Of a DNA stretch of 36,381 nucleotides, positions 1 through 8,046 are shown piece by piece. The notes under the pieces are model-generated. The model searched no databases, was not told the DNA's origin, and saw only the letters and a program-made list of their open reading frames with translations. This DNA is from an uncultured Bacteroidales bacterium (lineage in GTDB: Bacteria; Bacteroidota; Bacteroidia; Bacteroidales; Bacteroidaceae). The stretch lies in NCBI GenBank assembly GCA_902801425.1, contig CADCIQ010000074.1:1-36381 (forward strand). Reading direction: 5' to 3'. The position numbers and the translations under genes were made by a program. Position 1 is the first letter of the stretch; each line of letters opens with the position of its first letter.

Positions 1-77
1 TGTAAATCTTGTCAAAGAACTCTTTCTTTTTGCCTTCTTTCAAGCGGTGTTTGGTACCGTTTTCCCGAAAGCGAGTG

Positions 78-108
78 CAAAAGTACTGCTTTTTCCTGAT
101 TCCACCAA
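78..108 (-). promoter_or_regulatory. Outward promoter, probably of an rRNA operon off the left edge
   Basis: Read leftward, TTTG (105-108) and TACTTTTG (78-85) are separated by 19 bp, an exact fit to the Bacteroidetes sigma-ABfr consensus TTTG/TAnnTTTG. About 60 nt downstream the leftward strand reads GAGTTCTTTGACA (roughly 8-20), which resembles the leader just before 16S rRNA in Bacteroidales. That a 16S gene starts beyond base 1 is inference; no rRNA sequence is inside the window. Confidence 0.5.
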
Positions 109-109
109 A

Positions 110-319
110 TTTTTCACGCTTTTTTTTCTGAAAAACTTCATTTTTTTACGTTTGGATGATTAATATCAAGGCAAATCTGCAATATACGGGGAATATGAGC
201 GAAGTGTTGCGAAAATATAAAAAAACGGACGGAAGGGCATATTCGCAAGGGATGGGGAAGGCGAGCCGAACTCGGCTCGATAATGAGAACAAAAGATAAG
301 GGCGAGCCAAAGATGGCTC
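110..319. other. Gene-free spacer with two small hairpins
   Basis: No coding sequence is supported here. Two short inverted repeats built on the same stem word are visible: CGAGCC..GGCTCG at about 262-279 and CGAGCCA..TGGCTCG at about 303-320. They sit between the outward promoter and the terminator of the receptor gene, and I see no promoter reading right. Confidence 0.5.
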
Positions 320-364
320 GAAAAAAAAAAGAAAGCCACTTGAGGGATGTCCCCAAGCGGCTTT
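320..364 (-). terminator. Rho-independent terminator of the outer-membrane receptor gene
   Basis: On the leftward strand a stem of about 15 bp (332-347 with 350-364) is followed by a run of T (A at 321-330). It lies about 45 bp past the stop codon of the receptor. Confidence 0.8.
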
Positions 365-409
365 TATATATACCTTATTTATATAAGCTCAAAATTTCGA
401 GTGGAAGCA

Positions 410-2992
410 CTACATGTCGAAACCACCACCATCACCACCAACATTATTGTTGTTATTATTGTTATCATCATCATCGTCGTCTTCACCACGGCTTTTCTTC
501 TTGTTGCCATTACCGAAGTTCCACGTGAGGTTGAAGTTCACCTTACGACCGCCACGACGGAAGAGTTGGTGAGTTTCATAGCCGTCACCTGACCTGTAAA
601 TCTCACGATAGCGAGAGTTCAGCACGTCACGACAATTGATTGAGACGGTGAAGAGACGGTTGAGGAAGTTCTTCTTAACTCCGAAATCAACCTGATATGA
701 TGACGGACGATAACCCTGTGTTACGACCTCACGAGAGTTAAAGCGACCAGAGGTCTGTATGGAAATGTCGTATGGAAGACGGATAGAAGCCGTCATACGG
801 GCATTCCATGTGAAGTTGTCATTTGACTCGCCTGTGACAGTCTGAACACCAGATCCTGTTCCGCTTACAACAGGAACACCATCATCATCGATGTTAATAT
901 TATGAGAAAAACCATCAAGCTTATAGTAATAGACATTGACATTGGTGTTGAGGTCAACAATCTTGAAGAGCTTGTTCTTTGCCGTAAGCTCAAGACCAGA
1001 AGACTGACTCTTTGCCAAGTTCATTGATGTAGAGTACATCGTCTCTCCGTCTATGCTACGATAGTTGATGCGCTGAATGACATCAGTAGTTGGACGATAG
1101 TATGCGCTCACGAGGATAGAATGCTGATCCCATGACTTGAGATAGTTCAGAGAGAATGAGTTTGAATACTCTGGAGTCAGCTCTGGATTACCGAATGAAA
1201 CCATAGAGGCATCATTCGTGTTACGGAATGAGTTGAGCTGACCACCCCAAGGGCGACGAAGACGGCGGGTATAGTTCAACTGCAACTGCTGAGACTCCGT
1301 TAGCTGATATGACATAAAGAGCGATGGGAAGAGCTTGAAGAAATCCTTCTTGTAAGGCTCAATCTTCATGCCGTTGAACTCCTGATCCCAGTTACGGCTC
1401 TCTGTATTCACTTTCCAGTACTCACCACGAAGTCCTGCCATAACACCGAGTTTACCAAGCGTGAGGTTAGCCGTAGCATAGCCTGCATGGATGGTATTCT
1501 CATAGATGAACCTGTTATAGTATGACCTGTTAGGCTCAGTATGAAGTCCGTCCCATGTGTCATCCTCAAACATCTGGTTAGGTGTGTTCTCCTTTGAGTA
1601 GTTTCCGTTATAACCTGTCTCCAACTTGAAGTTATCGGTCAGCTTGTTCTCATAGTCGAGCTTTACCTCATATCTGCGGTTCTTCACGTTTGCAGGACGA
1701 TACTGATATTCGTATTCAGTTTCCGGAAACTGAGTGTCGGACATAATACTATAAAAGTATGTTGTGGAATCCTGATAGACATTGCTCTGATCGCTATCCC
1801 ACTTGTTTCCGCTTACTACAAAGTCGATAGAGTGAGTAGGAGAAAAATTATGACGATAGTTGAAAGAGCCGTTGAGCATATCCATAGGCCCCTTGCCTGT
1901 CGTGCTACGGTATAAAAGACTTGTTGGTACATCCTTTCCGTTTACTATGTCGCCATAGAAATATGGGGTATTACTCCATGACCTGTGCTTTCTGTGCATC
2001 ACCATTCCTGTCAGCGCAATGTCATCCTTTTCGGTAAGGTGGAAAGTGATTCCTGCACGAGAGAATATGTTATTTCCCATATCCGTAGTACGAGTATCAT
2101 GGCGTGCATATCCATTTGGAATGCCATATTCGTCAAAATAAGTCTGGTCATTGTTCTGCTTGCTGACATTCTCATTATGACGCAAGCCAATGTTTACAAA
2201 GAAGTCAACATATCGTGAGTTATAGTTGAAGTTGAAACCACCACGAACACCGTTTCGGGTATCTACACCTGCAGAAACAGAACCATAGTAGCCAGCTTTG
2301 CGATCTTTCTTCAGAATGATATTAATGATACCGGCACCACCTTCCGCAGAGAACTTGGCTGATGGATTATCCATCACTTCTATACGGTCGATACTCTCGG
2401 CTGGAATCTGCTGAAGTACCTGTCCCATATTGTCGGAAGTGAGACCTGCACTACGACCATTGATCCACACTTCTACTGAATTGTTTCCACGGAGTGACAC
2501 GTTACCATCGTTATCTACCTCCACGCTCGGAATATTGTCGAGTACCTCAGAGGCAGTCTCACCAGCATTAGCAAGATTACTTGACACATCGAATGTCTTA
2601 CGATCAACCTCAAGTTTCATTGCTGACCTTTGACCAACGACCTTAACTTCGGAAAGCACATTGGCATCCTCAGCCATGTGCAGAGCAGCATAGCTTACAG
2701 TCTTATGGTTATCTGAGATCTGGAACTCCTTAGTTACAGTCTTGTAACCAACGAAGGTGAGGGTGAGGGTATAGTCACCATTCTTCAAATTCTTGATAGA
2801 GAATTTTCCATCAATATCGGTGGTAGCTCCCCCAGCGATAGTCTTACTTCCTTTTGGTGATACAGCGATGTTTACAAAACCAAGGGCTTCGTCATTAGCC
2901 TTGTCGAGCACTCTTCCCTTAACCATGCCTTGAGCCATAACAGCGAGCACAGCAAACATCATAAGGGAAAGTGTAAAGATTCTTTTTGTCAT
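410..2992 (-). CDS. TonB-dependent-receptor-like outer-membrane beta-barrel protein
   Basis: An 860-residue protein with a signal peptide (residues 1-20, cleaved after MAQ), a carboxypeptidase-regulatory-like beta-sandwich (about 24-105, GRVLDKANDEALGFVNI), a plug domain (about 120-230, with VDNDGNVSLRGNNSVEVWING) and a long C-terminal barrel of the OMP_b-brl_3 type. Members of this group sit in the outer membrane; the ligand cannot be read from sequence and there is no SusD partner next to it. The C terminus is odd: after the last strands it ends in a basic patch, seven Asp, seven Asn and a Gly-rich tail, coded by GAY and AAY runs. The start ATG follows directly on the N-terminal signal sequence. 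It is monocistronic, with a terminator downstream. Confidence 0.9.
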   Translation of the reverse strand: MTKRIFTLSLMMFAVLAVMAQGMVKGRVLDKANDEALGFVNIAVSPKGSKTIAGGATTDIDGKFSIKNLKNGDYTLTLTFVGYKTVTKEFQISDNHKTVSYAALHMAEDANVLSEVKVVGQRSAMKLEVDRKTFDVSSNLANAGETASEVLDNIPSVEVDNDGNVSLRGNNSVEVWINGRSAGLTSDNMGQVLQQIPAESIDRIEVMDNPSAKFSAEGGAGIINIILKKDRKAGYYGSVSAGVDTRNGVRGGFNFNYNSRYVDFFVNIGLRHNENVSKQNNDQTYFDEYGIPNGYARHDTRTTDMGNNIFSRAGITFHLTEKDDIALTGMVMHRKHRSWSNTPYFYGDIVNGKDVPTSLLYRSTTGKGPMDMLNGSFNYRHNFSPTHSIDFVVSGNKWDSDQSNVYQDSTTYFYSIMSDTQFPETEYEYQYRPANVKNRRYEVKLDYENKLTDNFKLETGYNGNYSKENTPNQMFEDDTWDGLHTEPNRSYYNRFIYENTIHAGYATANLTLGKLGVMAGLRGEYWKVNTESRNWDQEFNGMKIEPYKKDFFKLFPSLFMSYQLTESQQLQLNYTRRLRRPWGGQLNSFRNTNDASMVSFGNPELTPEYSNSFSLNYLKSWDQHSILVSAYYRPTTDVIQRINYRSIDGETMYSTSMNLAKSQSSGLELTAKNKLFKIVDLNTNVNVYYYKLDGFSHNINIDDDGVPVVSGTGSGVQTVTGESNDNFTWNARMTASIRLPYDISIQTSGRFNSREVVTQGYRPSSYQVDFGVKKNFLNRLFTVSINCRDVLNSRYREIYRSGDGYETHQLFRRGGRKVNFNLTWNFGNGNKKKSRGEDDDDDDNNNNNNNVGGDGGGFDM

Positions 2993-3028
2993 TACCTGAT
3001 TACCTAAAATTCATTTAAACGAGTCTTA

Positions 3029-3094
3029 TAAATTACGAATTACTAATCACCAACTTCTGTAACTTGGTAATTAGTAATTCATAATTAGTAATTA
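3029..3094. repeat. Iterated-motif palindrome (AATTACTAAT type)
   Basis: Arms 3029-3055 and 3064-3094 are imperfect reverse complements made of AATTAC/TAAT words. The right arm runs into the stop codon of the HIT gene. Related words recur at 3497-3513, 11470-11515 and 35094-35180. Confidence 0.65.
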
Positions 3095-3493
3095 ATTCTG
3101 CTTTTTAAAAGCACTATAAATCTTCTCTGCAGCAGCCTTAAACTCATCCTCTGAGAGTTTCAGCTTCTCGTTTGCAAAATTTGCATCCTTCTCACTCTTC
3201 ATAGGAATGAGGTGGATGTGAGCGTGTGGAACTTCAAGCCCAAGAACAATCTGAGCAACCTTTACACAAGGGAATGCCTCCTTGATTGCCTTAGCAACCT
3301 TCTTTGCGAACACCTGATAACGAGCAATCTCGTCATCTTCCATATCATAGATGTAATCAACCTCACGACGTGGGATGACCAGAGTATGACCTACCACGAG
3401 AGGATTGATGTCAAGGAATGCGTAGAACTCCTCGTTCTCAGCACACTTATAGCTTGGAATCTCGCCAGCAGCGATTTTTGAAAAGATATCCAT
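3092..3493 (-). CDS. HIT family (histidine triad) nucleotide-binding protein
   Basis: A 133-residue protein with the histidine-triad motif H90-A-H92-I-H94-L followed by IP; this loop carries the nucleophile of Hint-type nucleotidyl hydrolases. The N-terminal IAAGEIP..K and the FLDINPLVVGHTLVIPRREV segment are typical of the Hint/HinT branch, which hydrolyses AMP-lysine-like phosphoramidates in the cytoplasm. The ATG at 3493 (MDIFSKI) matches family starts; nine further in-frame codons upstream look non-coding. It follows greA on the same strand, but a strong terminator lies between, so its own promoter is unclear. Confidence 0.93.
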   Translation of the reverse strand: MDIFSKIAAGEIPSYKCAENEEFYAFLDINPLVVGHTLVIPRREVDYIYDMEDDEIARYQVFAKKVAKAIKEAFPCVKVAQIVLGLEVPHAHIHLIPMKSEKDANFANEKLKLSEDEFKAAAEKIYSAFKKQN

Positions 3494-3595
3494 TGTATTA
3501 TTACGAATTACTAATTGCAAATTTCCTGATCATTTTTTTCCTGTTTACTCTTTGACGAAGCAAAACCCAAAAAGTCAAATCAGGTTGAGTAAAAA

Positions 3596-3640
3596 AAAAG
3601 GAAAAACAACCCCTCACCCACCCTACGGGCGGGTGAGGGG
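3596..3640 (-). terminator. Terminator of greA
   Basis: A GC-rich stem (3610-3619 with 3631-3640, CCCCTCACCC/GGGTGAGGGG) is followed on the leftward strand by T-rich sequence, 14 bp past the greA stop codon. Confidence 0.8.
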
Positions 3641-3653
3641 CTGGTGGGTCTGT

Positions 3654-4121
3654 TTATTCTATAGTGATAGAATCAATCCTAAGCTTAATCTTGCCACGAG
3701 GAATTGTAATCTCCACTTCATCGCCTACTTTATGGTTAAGCAATCCCTGGGCAATTGGAGTCTTGACAGAAATCTTTCCTGCACGAAGATCAGCCTCATT
3801 CTCTGCCACAATAGTATAAGTCATCTTTGACTTTGTGGTGAGGTTAGTCATCTCAACCTTTGAAAGCAACTGAACTGCATCCGTAGAGAGACGGCTCTTA
3901 TCTATGATCTTTGCGTCAGCAAGAGTGAGTTTCATCTGATTGATCTTCTCCATGAGCTTTGCCTGTGCCTCCTTGGCAGCATCATACTCTGCATTCTCTG
4001 AGAGATCGCCCTTATCACGAGCTTCTGCTATTGCAGCCGAAGCCTTAGGACTCTCCACAGCCTCCAGACGGTGGAGTTCTGCTACGAGTGCCTCGTAGCC
4101 TTCTTTTGACATGTATGCCAT
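3654..4121 (-). CDS. greA: Transcription elongation factor GreA
   Basis: A 155-residue protein of normal GreA length. The N-terminal antiparallel coiled coil (residues 1-76) carries the conserved tip DKGDLSENAEYDAAKE, with acidic D39 and E42 that reach into the RNA polymerase secondary channel to stimulate cleavage of backtracked transcripts. The C-terminal FKBP-like domain ends with PRGKIKLRIDSI. The start at 4121 gives the family's usual N terminus; a second ATG three codons on is possible. A long leader with a terminator-like hairpin precedes it (see 4217-4254 and the promoter at 4337-4368). Confidence 0.97.
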   Translation of the reverse strand: MAYMSKEGYEALVAELHRLEAVESPKASAAIAEARDKGDLSENAEYDAAKEAQAKLMEKINQMKLTLADAKIIDKSRLSTDAVQLLSKVEMTNLTTKSKMTYTIVAENEADLRAGKISVKTPIAQGLLNHKVGDEVEITIPRGKIKLRIDSITIE

Positions 4122-4216
4122 AATGATATTATTTAAAGAATTACTATTATTCGATTTTTTGCTGCAAACCGTGTGCTTTTTAGGGCTACCATGTTTAGGT
4201 CGGTTGCTTGCAGACT

Positions 4217-4254
4217 AAAAAACAGACCCCGATATCACGTACAAGTGACATCGG
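4217..4254 (-). promoter_or_regulatory. Terminator-like hairpin in the greA leader
   Basis: Read leftward, a 10-bp stem with one mismatch (4229-4238 with 4245-4254, CCGATGTCAC/GTGATATCGG) is followed closely by six T (4217-4222). It lies between the greA promoter (4337-4368) and start codon (4121), about 85 nt from the predicted RNA start. It may be a transcription attenuator, or the end of a small RNA of about 110 nt. Further downstream CTGCAA..AACCG and CGGTTTGCAG can pair, so an alternative fold is possible. Confidence 0.5.
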
Positions 4255-4336
4255 AATCCTGTATTTTGGTGTTTTTTTAGTTCTTCCAGTAGAGAGTTGT
4301 TCAGATTGATAGATCTCGCAACTCAGGTAACGCTTG

Positions 4337-4368
4337 CAAAATTACATACATTTTCTGAAACCACCAAA
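4337..4368 (-). promoter_or_regulatory. Promoter of greA
   Basis: On the leftward strand TTTG (4365-4368), 20 bp, TAATTTTG (4337-4344) fits the Bacteroidetes consensus. The predicted start of transcription leaves a 5' leader of about 210 nt. Confidence 0.65.
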
Positions 4369-4495
4369 TTTTTTCCCGAAATTCGACTAAGAACAATGAT
4401 ATTTCTTGTTTTTGAGTATATAACACACAACTCTCTAACTTCCCCTATGGCATTCCATACTCCACTAAAAATCCATTTCCGCACGGAAGATATTC

Positions 4496-4614
4496 CGTTG
4501 ATTCTTCGCTCTTCCTCCGTAGATACTCCATCGTTACTCCATCGTTACTCCATCGATAGTCCATCGTTTCGATGGACTTGATATGGAGCAGTGATGGAGA
4601 AGCAATGGAGTAAC
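4496..4614. repeat. Iterated-motif palindrome (ACTCCATCG type) with flanking module
   Basis: The left arm (4524-4566) has ACTCCATCGTT twice, then ACTCCATCG and AGTCCATCG. The centre CCATCG-TTT-CGATGG is 4561-4575. The right arm (4570-4614) has the complementary words CGATGGAC, ATATGGAGC, TGATGGAG and CAATGGAGTAAC. To its left, 4500-4520 carries the TTCGCTCTTCCTCCGT module that also flanks the palindromes near 20450 and 35350. The rest of 4122-4680 has no gene. Confidence 0.75.
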
Positions 4615-4679
4615 ATACGATTTTCAAGGGACTATCCCCTATCTCACAACATCAAGACATACGCAGAAAACACGACAAT

Positions 4680-4714
4680 AAAAAAAAGTCGCATCTGACA
4701 AAATCAGATGCGAC
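4680..4714 (-). terminator. Terminator of secDF
   Basis: A perfect 11-bp stem (4688-4698 with 4704-4714), a 5-nt loop and an unbroken T run on the leftward strand, 40 bp past the secDF stop. Confidence 0.92.
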
Positions 4715-4753
4715 TCAATATTCATTACACTTTATTCTTTAATCCTTATTCCA

Positions 4754-7747
4754 TTATGCCTTAACCTCTGCTGTTGCAGGAACTTCTTCTTCCTGAATCT
4801 TCTTACCGAGAGTTAGGTAAGCTGTTGGAGCTGCGATGAAGATAGAAGAGAGAGTACCGAAGAACACACCGAGAATCATTGCGAATGAGAAACTGCGGAT
4901 TGAATCACCACCGAGGATGAAGATACAGAGCAGCACAATCAATGTAGATACTGATGTATTGATAGTACGAGCGAGAGTCTGGTTTACAGAATCATTGAAT
5001 GTAATCTGTGGATCCTGCTTAACGTAGATGCCAAGGTTCTCACGGATACGGTCGAACACAACCACCTTATCGTTGATAGAGTAACCGATCACAGTCAGGA
5101 TAGCACCGATGAAGGTCTGATCAATCTCAAGGCTCCAAGGAACGATGTCATAGAGTGCTGAGTAGAAACCGATAACTACTACTGTATCAACAGCAAGGGC
5201 AACGATTGAACCTACAGAGAATGCTACGTTGCGGAAACGGATGAGGATGTAGATGAAGATAGCTATGAGGGCAACCAATACAGAGATGATAGCGCCGTAT
5301 GTAATATCCTTAGCTACAGAAGGACCTACCTTTGTAGAAGAAATGATTGAACCACCTTCACGAACATCTGGGTTCTTGAATGCCTCAACGCTTGCCTGCT
5401 TAACGAAGCCACCCTTCTTCAGACATGTGTAGAGCTTATTCTCACACTCGTCATCAACAGTTGGGCTATTAGACTCAATCTTGTAGTTGGTAGAAACACG
5501 GAGTGTCTTACCGTCAGTACCGATAGAGATAGCGTTAGTGTTAGAACCTGCGAACTCCTCATTGAGGATAGGACGAACCTGCTCTGGCTCAACTGCATTC
5601 TCGAATGCGATTACATAGTTACGACCACCTGTAAAGTCAATTGACTGAGAAAGACCACGAACAGCGAAGCTTGCAATGAATGCAACAACAGCGATACCAT
5701 AGAATACGAAGCTCTTCTTATAAACAGACATGAACTTGTACTTTGTATTCTGGAGGAATGTGCGTCCGAATGTGAGGTTCAGCCACTTGTCCTTAGCCAT
5801 ACGGTTCTCATAAACGATACGTGTGAGGAATACGGCTGTGAAGAATGAACATACGATACCGATAATCCATGTTGTAGCGAAGCCCTTGATAGGACCAGTA
5901 CCGATAGTCAAGAGGATGATACCTGTGATGAGAGATGTCAAGTTAGAGTCGAAGATAGCAGAGAATGCGTTGCTGTAACCAGCAGCAAGTGCTTGCTTCA
6001 TACCAAGACCTCTGCGAAGCTCTTCCTTGATACGCTCGTAGATCAGCACGTTGGCATCCACCGCCGTACCAAGCGTCAGCACTATACCAGCTATACCCGG
6101 CATCGTCAGAGCCGACTGGAATGATGCGAGAATACCGAGCGTGAAGAACAGGTTGACGATAAGTGCTGCATCTGCCATAAGACCTGGGATTCCTCCGTAC
6201 ATCACGATCATATAAACGCAGAGAAGTACGAATGCGATAGCAAATGACCAAATACCCTGCTGGATAGACTGAGCACCGAGTGTAGGACCTACAACCTCTT
6301 CCTGTACGATACGTGCAGGTGCAGGCATACGACCAGACTTCAATGTGTTAGCAAGGTCCTTTGTATCCTCGATTGTGAAGTTACCTGAGATCTGAGAGTT
6401 ACCACCAGCAATCTCACCATGTACCATAGGAGCTGAATAAACAGCATCATCAAGAACGATAGCGATAGCCTTACCTGTGTTAGCCTTTGTAAGAGCAGCC
6501 CAGAGACGAGCACCCTCAGTATTCATTGACATGCTTACAACAGGGCGACCTGTTGTGTGGTCGAACTCATCCTTTGCATCAACGATAACGTCACCCTCAA
6601 GTGGAGCACGACCGTTAGTAGAAGTAACCTTGAGTGCATAGAGCTCAAAGATGTTCTTGTTACCATCCATTGGCTTAGCACTCCAAAGGAGTTTGCAATC
6701 AGTTGGGAGAACCCTCTTCGCATCCTCGCTATAGATAATCTTGTTGATAGCAGCGGTATCGCGAACGTGAGCATAACCAACAAGGCTGTAGCCCTGATTG
6801 ATTGGCTGGAATATAGCGAAGAGTGGATGCTGCTTCTTCAACTGCTCAGTCTTAGCATCATCAATCTTAGATGCTGCATCAGCCTTTGCATCAGAAGTCT
6901 TCAACTGGAACTTAGGCTGAGCATCAGTAACCTTTGGCTCTTCTGCCTTTGCAGAATCAGCAGCCTCTACGGCCTTTGTTGTATCAGCAACCTCAGAAGC
7001 GCCGTTAGCTACACGCTGATCGAGCTGTGAGAGGTAAGGAACGATTTCCTGTGAGTTATAAGTCTCCCAGAACTCAAGGTTTGCAGAACCCTGAAGGAGC
7101 TTACGAACACGCTCTGGCTCACGTACACCAGGCATTTCAACCATGAGACGGCCATCCTGCCCTTCGAGCTTCTGGATGTTTGGCTGAACAACGCCGAACT
7201 TGTCAATACGATTACGAACAACATTGTATGAGTTGTCGATAGCTGCAAGAACTTCAGCACGGAGAGCCTTCTCAACTTCAGCATCGGTGCTCTGTGTGCT
7301 TACCTTACCCTTGAGCTGCTGTGTAGCGAAGATTTCAGCAAGACGACGACCAGGAGCGTTCTTCTTGAAAGATTGGATGAAGAGAGAGATGAAGTCGCTC
7401 TGTGATGTCTCCTCTTCCTTCTTTGCCTCCTGCATTGACTTAACGAAGGCAGCATCAGTCTTGTGGTCAGCAAGAACCTCAATAACATCTGGCACGCTGA
7501 TCTCAAGGATTACGTTCATACCGCCCTTAAGGTCAAGACCCAAACCAATCTGAGTCTCCAAGCAGTTCTGATAAGAATAGATGCCGAGATACTTAACAGA
7601 ATCCTTGTAGTCCTGCTGGGCAATAGGATCCTTTATCTTAGCAGCCTGACTGTCATAGTAGCTTGTAGCCACTGAGAATGACAGGTAGAAGATGCTTGCA
7701 AGCGTCAGAAGTACGGCGGTTACAAGTACAATTCCTTTGTTTTGCAT
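4754..7747 (-). CDS. secDF: Fused protein translocase subunit SecDF
   Basis: A 997-residue fusion of SecD (about 1-640) and SecF (about 650-985), the usual arrangement in Bacteroidetes. It uses the proton gradient to complete export through SecYEG in the inner membrane. Visible marks are the first membrane segment (6-26), the SecD signature GLDLKGGMNVILEI, a large periplasmic P1 region, DDAVYSAPMVHGEIAGGNSQI before the SecD membrane bundle, the SecF signature SIDFTGGRNYVIAFE, and GYSINDKVVVFDRIREN. The periplasmic part contains a low-complexity Ala/Lys/Asp stretch (about 255-305). It is monocistronic with a clear terminator, and has a leader of about 210 nt containing an iterated palindrome. 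Confidence 0.98.
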   Translation of the reverse strand: MQNKGIVLVTAVLLTLASIFYLSFSVATSYYDSQAAKIKDPIAQQDYKDSVKYLGIYSYQNCLETQIGLGLDLKGGMNVILEISVPDVIEVLADHKTDAAFVKSMQEAKKEEETSQSDFISLFIQSFKKNAPGRRLAEIFATQQLKGKVSTQSTDAEVEKALRAEVLAAIDNSYNVVRNRIDKFGVVQPNIQKLEGQDGRLMVEMPGVREPERVRKLLQGSANLEFWETYNSQEIVPYLSQLDQRVANGASEVADTTKAVEAADSAKAEEPKVTDAQPKFQLKTSDAKADAASKIDDAKTEQLKKQHPLFAIFQPINQGYSLVGYAHVRDTAAINKIIYSEDAKRVLPTDCKLLWSAKPMDGNKNIFELYALKVTSTNGRAPLEGDVIVDAKDEFDHTTGRPVVSMSMNTEGARLWAALTKANTGKAIAIVLDDAVYSAPMVHGEIAGGNSQISGNFTIEDTKDLANTLKSGRMPAPARIVQEEVVGPTLGAQSIQQGIWSFAIAFVLLCVYMIVMYGGIPGLMADAALIVNLFFTLGILASFQSALTMPGIAGIVLTLGTAVDANVLIYERIKEELRRGLGMKQALAAGYSNAFSAIFDSNLTSLITGIILLTIGTGPIKGFATTWIIGIVCSFFTAVFLTRIVYENRMAKDKWLNLTFGRTFLQNTKYKFMSVYKKSFVFYGIAVVAFIASFAVRGLSQSIDFTGGRNYVIAFENAVEPEQVRPILNEEFAGSNTNAISIGTDGKTLRVSTNYKIESNSPTVDDECENKLYTCLKKGGFVKQASVEAFKNPDVREGGSIISSTKVGPSVAKDITYGAIISVLVALIAIFIYILIRFRNVAFSVGSIVALAVDTVVVIGFYSALYDIVPWSLEIDQTFIGAILTVIGYSINDKVVVFDRIRENLGIYVKQDPQITFNDSVNQTLARTINTSVSTLIVLLCIFILGGDSIRSFSFAMILGVFFGTLSSIFIAAPTAYLTLGKKIQEEEVPATAEVKA

Positions 7748-7796
7748 TTTGATTAAATTGTTTTATTATTTTTGTTTTTGTTTTTATCTTAATATT

Positions 7797-7934
7797 TTAG
7801 GTTTCGAGGTTTATAGGTTTTCTGGTTCTGAGGTCTTTAGGGCATTCGGCTTATGGTTCTTTCGTTTCCAGGTCTTACGCACCACGACCTTTAAACCCAA
7901 TTACCGCCTTATCTTTTAACCTCCCTAACCTCCC
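7797..7934. repeat. Iterated-motif palindrome (GAGGTTTA type) in the secDF leader
   Basis: The left arm (7798-7845) repeats TAGGTTTC-GAGGTTTA-TAGGTTTT-type words and ends GAGGTCTTTAGGG. The right arm (7886-7934) carries the complement, ACCTTTAAACCC and TAACCTCCCTAACCTCCC. The match is looser than in other copies, but the same design is recognisable. It lies inside the predicted 5' untranslated region of secDF. Confidence 0.5.
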
Positions 7935-7965
7935 AAATCTCAATCCCTTGTGCGCATACAACGTG

Positions 7966-7997
7966 CAAAGATACATAAATTTATTCAAATTCCGAAA
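7966..7997 (-). promoter_or_regulatory. Probable promoter of secDF
   Basis: TATCTTTG on the leftward strand (7966-7973) is an exact -7 element; the -33 position (7993-7997) reads TTTCG rather than TTTG. It is 220 bp upstream of the secDF start codon. Confidence 0.5.
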
Positions 7998-8046
7998 TTT
8001 CAGAGCATAAATTGCACCTTTTACCTTATAAAATGGCAAATAACAC

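Noticed and set aside
283-592. Small rightward open frames over the receptor's 3' end
   Set aside because: They are the complement of the Asp/Asn codon runs and give His/Cys-rich nonsense sequence.
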